NCBI RefSeq assembly: GCF_016786355.1
Contig: NZ_JADWYX010000078.1
Span: 1 to 44,215, forward strand
DNA length: 44,215 nucleotides
Reading direction: 5' to 3'
Origin: Frankia sp. AgB1.9
GTDB taxonomy: Bacteria > Actinomycetota > Actinomycetes > Frankiales > Frankiaceae
In this document: positions 42,751 through 44,215 of the stretch, piece after piece
How the letters are laid out: each line of letters begins with the position of its first letter
How positions within the stretch are numbered: position 1 is the first letter of the stretch
Program-made: the position numbers and the translations under genes
Notes under the pieces: model-generated
What the model was told of the DNA's origin: nothing
The model's database searches: none
The model's input: only the letters and a program-made list of their open reading frames with translations

Positions 42751-43020
42751 GCGGCGGGCGCCCGGCCGCCGTCCGCCGCCACGGTGGCGCGGGCCGTGGC
42801 GGGCCGGCGTCGGTGCTGGTCAGGGTCGGTTTCGGGGCCGCGCCGATGGGTCGCGTCACGTGGCCTTCGTGCCACCCTCGGACGTAAGGGCCCGGAATGT
42901 GCGAACCTGATCGCTCGCAGTCGAGCACATGGTCCTAGCCTTTTGCCCGTGGCACCGCGCGCCCGAGCGACATCTCGCGGCACTGCCGCACCGCGCCTGC
43001 CACTGTCCTGAGAGGAGCCG

Positions 43021-43758
43021 ATGAACGCGACGGGGACGAACGTCGGCGCGGTAGCGCCGGCGCCGGCGGCCATCGCCGCGCCTGGCGGATACGTCGCGTC
43101 GCTGGATGCGGCGCGCCCCGCCGACGCCGCGAGTGAGCACGCGTCGGTCGACCTGACGACGGTCGAGCAGGGACCCATCGAGGTCGAGACCCGCCGGATC
43201 CGGGCGGATGAGGCGCTGCTGCTGCGGTCACTGCGGCTGCTCGCGCTCACGGACGCGCCGCGCGCCTTCTCCGGCTGCGTCGGCGACGAGCTGACCGTTC
43301 CGGCCGGTGGCTGGGACCGGAGGGCGATCGACTGCGCCACTCGCCAGGACGACTACGTGGCGATCGTGAGCCGGTACGGCACCCCCTGCGGTCTGGCCAG
43401 GGCCTACGCGCCCGCGACGGAGGCCGACCGGCGCGAGCTGGCCGCGATGTGGATCGCGCCGTGGGCGCGCGGCATCGGTGCGGGCGACGCGCTCGTCGAG
43501 GCCGCGGTCGCCTGGTCCCGCGAGGTCGGCGCGCGGGAGGTCACCTTGTGGGTCAACCTGGACAACGCCGCCGCTCGGCGGCTCTACGAGCGCCATGGGT
43601 TCGCCGTTGACGGCGACCCTTCCGGCGATCCAGGCGACGAACGCCGCTGGCTGCGGATGACGCACGTTCTCGCGGGCGTCGAGCGAGCCAGTGGGGAGTG
43701 GGCCGGCGGCGTCGCGCTGGACGGCGACCGTGACGCCGGGGCCCGCGAACGCTGGTAA
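43021..43758 (+). CDS. GNAT family N-acetyltransferase
   Basis: A 245-residue protein. About 55 polar residues precede the GNAT domain, which begins near IEVETRRIRADEALLLRSLRLLALTDAP. Beta-4 and motif A read ELAAMWIAPWARGIGAGDALVEAAVAW, with the acetyl-CoA loop RGIGAG in place of the usual R/Q-x-x-G-x-G/A. Motif B is ALWV-like (VTLWVNLDNAAARRLYERHGF). ATG at 43021 follows GAGAGGAGCC, a good Shine-Dalgarno. The acceptor substrate cannot be predicted. The preceding 270 bases hold no clear gene. Confidence 0.88.
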   Translation: MNATGTNVGAVAPAPAAIAAPGGYVASLDAARPADAASEHASVDLTTVEQGPIEVETRRIRADEALLLRSLRLLALTDAPRAFSGCVGDELTVPAGGWDRRAIDCATRQDDYVAIVSRYGTPCGLARAYAPATEADRRELAAMWIAPWARGIGAGDALVEAAVAWSREVGAREVTLWVNLDNAAARRLYERHGFAVDGDPSGDPGDERRWLRMTHVLAGVERASGEWAGGVALDGDRDAGARERW

Positions 43759-43876
43759 CCCGGTTCGGCTGGCCTCGGGCGTGGACATCGCGCCGGCCGG
43801 CATCCGCTGCGGCGTCGGGCAAAGGACCAATATCACGGCAGCCCCAGGTGGGGCGTCGCGGAACCGGCCGTTATCC

Positions 43877-43906
43877 TTGACAAGAACCTATCGGATCCTC
43901 TAGCGA
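43877..43906 (+). promoter_or_regulatory. Promoter-like site before the leader ORF
   Basis: TTGACA at 43877-43882 is a perfect -35 hexamer. The best -10 candidate is TAGCGA at 43901-43906, after an 18-base spacer; it keeps the initial TA but not the final T. A transcript from here would start near 43912, giving a 5' untranslated part of about 20 bases before the leader ORF. Confidence 0.45.
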
Positions 43907-43918
43907 GGACGACCTTGA

Positions 43919-43968
43919 GGAGGTGGCCGCTGTGAGTCCTGGCGGGTGCTCTAGTTACGGCCACCTCC
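43919..43968 (+). promoter_or_regulatory. Hairpin 1 of leader: Shine-Dalgarno-sequestering inverted repeat
   Basis: GGAGGTGGCCG (43919-43929) and CGGCCACCTCC (43958-43968) are perfect 11-base complements. The first arm contains the Shine-Dalgarno of the leader ORF at 43932. The second arm lies inside that ORF and shares bases with hairpin 2, so the two cannot form together. Confidence 0.7.
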
Positions 43969-43991
43969 ACCTGACGCTCGACGGAAGGTAA
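43932..43991 (+). CDS. 19-codon leader peptide ORF
   Basis: GTG at 43932 is 8 bases after AGGAGG. The peptide MSPGGCSSYGHLHLTLDGR ends in TAA at 43989-43991. The ORF covers the second arm of hairpin 1 and the first arm of hairpin 2, so its translation would decide which hairpin forms. I do not recognise the peptide. It has one Cys and two His but no run of a single amino acid that would name a regulatory signal. Confidence 0.5.
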   Translation: MSPGGCSSYGHLHLTLDGR

Positions 43992-44005
43992 CGCGGCGTA
44001 ACTAG
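43951..44005 (+). promoter_or_regulatory. Hairpin 2 of leader: alternative inverted repeat
   Basis: CTAGTTACG (43951-43959) and CGTAACTAG (43997-44005) are perfect 9-base complements with A/T content unusual for this region. The first arm overlaps the second arm of hairpin 1 by two bases and would clash sterically with it. This gives a two-state RNA. Confidence 0.6.
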
Positions 44006-44056
44006 CCAGGAGCCGGTTCGCCGTGGGCGAGGTGGCTCGGCGGGATTGAGTTCCCT

Positions 44057-44074
44057 GGGCGCGTTCGCGCGCCC
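44057..44074 (+). other. UUCG-capped 7-bp hairpin in leader
   Basis: GGGCGCG-TTCG-CGCGCCC is a perfect 7-bp stem with a TTCG loop, one of the most stable RNA tetraloops. It lies just before the G/C-only block and may be part of a terminator or structured element of the leader. Confidence 0.6.
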
Positions 44075-44081
44075 GCGCCGT

Positions 44082-44141
44082 GGGGGCCCCCCCGCCCGCG
44101 CCCCCCCCCCCCCCCCGGGGGGGGCCCGGGGGGGGGCCCCG
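44082..44141. other. 60-bp block of pure G/C (probable artefact)
   Basis: There is no A or T over 60 bases, with a run of 17-18 C followed by G runs. The style matches the blocks at 72-135 and 10923-11047. Its flanks are stable hairpins, so a base-calling failure at a strong GC structure is the likely cause. Confidence 0.65.
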
Positions 44142-44146
44142 ACGGT

Positions 44147-44195
44147 CCTGCCGGGGCGAACCCGGCAGGCAGGAACGTCCAGGGCGAGCCCTGGA
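44147..44195 (+). other. Two adjacent hairpins at the window end
   Basis: CCTGCCGGG-GCGAA-CCCGGCAGG (44147-44169) is a 9-bp perfect stem with a 5-base loop. TCCAGGG-CGAG-CCCTGGA (44178-44195) is a 7-bp perfect stem with a 4-base loop. Eight bases separate them. Together they suggest structured RNA continuing towards a gene beyond the window. Confidence 0.55.
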
Positions 44196-44215
44196 GCCAA
44201 GGTCACGCCCTAGTG

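Larger units (their letters stand above)
43759..44215. other. Right-end region without a long gene: structured leader
   Basis: The last 457 bases contain no credible long coding frame. Bases 43759-43870 look featureless. From 43877 on there is a promoter-like TTGACA, a leader ORF, two competing inverted repeats, a UUCG-type hairpin, a G/C-only block and two hairpins with purine-rich loops. The region looks like a long 5' leader on the plus strand whose target gene is outside the window. Confidence 0.5.

Noticed and set aside
43955..44206. 83-residue minus-strand open frame at the right end
   Set aside because: It passes through the G/C-only block and has no recognisable features.
43918..44215. 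Known structured RNAs (RNase P, tmRNA, SRP RNA, M-box, cobalamin, ydaO, GEMM classes) as an explanation for the right-end leader
   Set aside because: None of the diagnostic conserved motifs I know for these classes is present. A Rfam search would be needed to exclude others.

Overview
The window is very GC-rich, gene-dense DNA from an actinobacterium, most likely a Frankia-type genus (Frankia, Parafrankia or Pseudofrankia). This is an inference from several things: GC-biased codons, frequent GTG/TTG starts, a complete conservon operon (cvnABCD), a WhiD/WhiB3-type WhiB protein, GuaB3, groES with a CIRCE element, GroEL1 with a His-rich tail, monomeric isocitrate dehydrogenase, a PerM-like protein, and many membrane proteins with long Pro/Gly/Gln-rich disordered tails. 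No tRNA, rRNA, insertion sequence, prophage or CRISPR array was recognised.

Layout, left to right. (1) 152-1867: guaA (minus). (2) 2379-7773: conservon operon cvnA-cvnB-cvnC-cvnD (plus), closed by a perfect 24-bp inverted repeat that serves as a bidirectional terminator. (3) 8073-9623: an orphan Tat/lipoprotein solute-binding protein (minus). (4) 9791-14682: two minus-strand single-pass membrane proteins of the same architecture; the first is broken by a 125-bp block of pure G/C. (5) 14908-17746: guaB3 and guaB. (6) 18043-21595: a DUF5319-like gene, whiD, groEL1 and groES, with CIRCE, promoter and terminator. (7) 21862-24409: a lipase-like hydrolase and a fused carboxyltransferase. (8) 24701-26689: a Ser/Thr protein kinase. 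(9) 27104-35101: sucC, sucD, a Pro-rich membrane protein, a PerM-like protein, a small HTH protein, purN, purH. (10) 35455-38982: two small conserved actinobacterial genes and the monomeric icd. (11) 38979-41253: YihY/BrkB-family membrane protein and a serine beta-lactamase-like hydrolase, overlapping at a dual-frame repeat. (12) 41482-43758: a geranylgeranyl-reductase-family flavoprotein and a GNAT acetyltransferase. (13) 43860-44215: no long gene, but a promoter-like site, a 19-codon leader ORF with a strong Shine-Dalgarno, two mutually exclusive inverted repeats and further hairpins. This looks like the 5' leader of a gene lying beyond the window.

The core metabolic genes cover the IMP-to-GMP branch (guaB, guaB3, guaA), purine synthesis steps (purN, purH), and TCA enzymes (sucCD, icd). 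Gene order recalls the Mycobacterium tuberculosis blocks groES-groEL1-whiB3-...-guaB2-guaB3 and sucC-sucD-Rv0954-perM-purN-purH. The sigma-D/anti-sigma genes expected between whiB3 and the DUF5319 gene are missing, and an HTH gene sits between perM and purN.

Three blocks of 60-125 bp without a single A or T (72-135, 10923-11047, 44082-44141) look like sequencing or assembly damage rather than biology. One breaks a gene. The most interesting unexplained biology is the structured leader at the right end, then the two display-type membrane proteins and the dual-frame overlap at 40387-40424.
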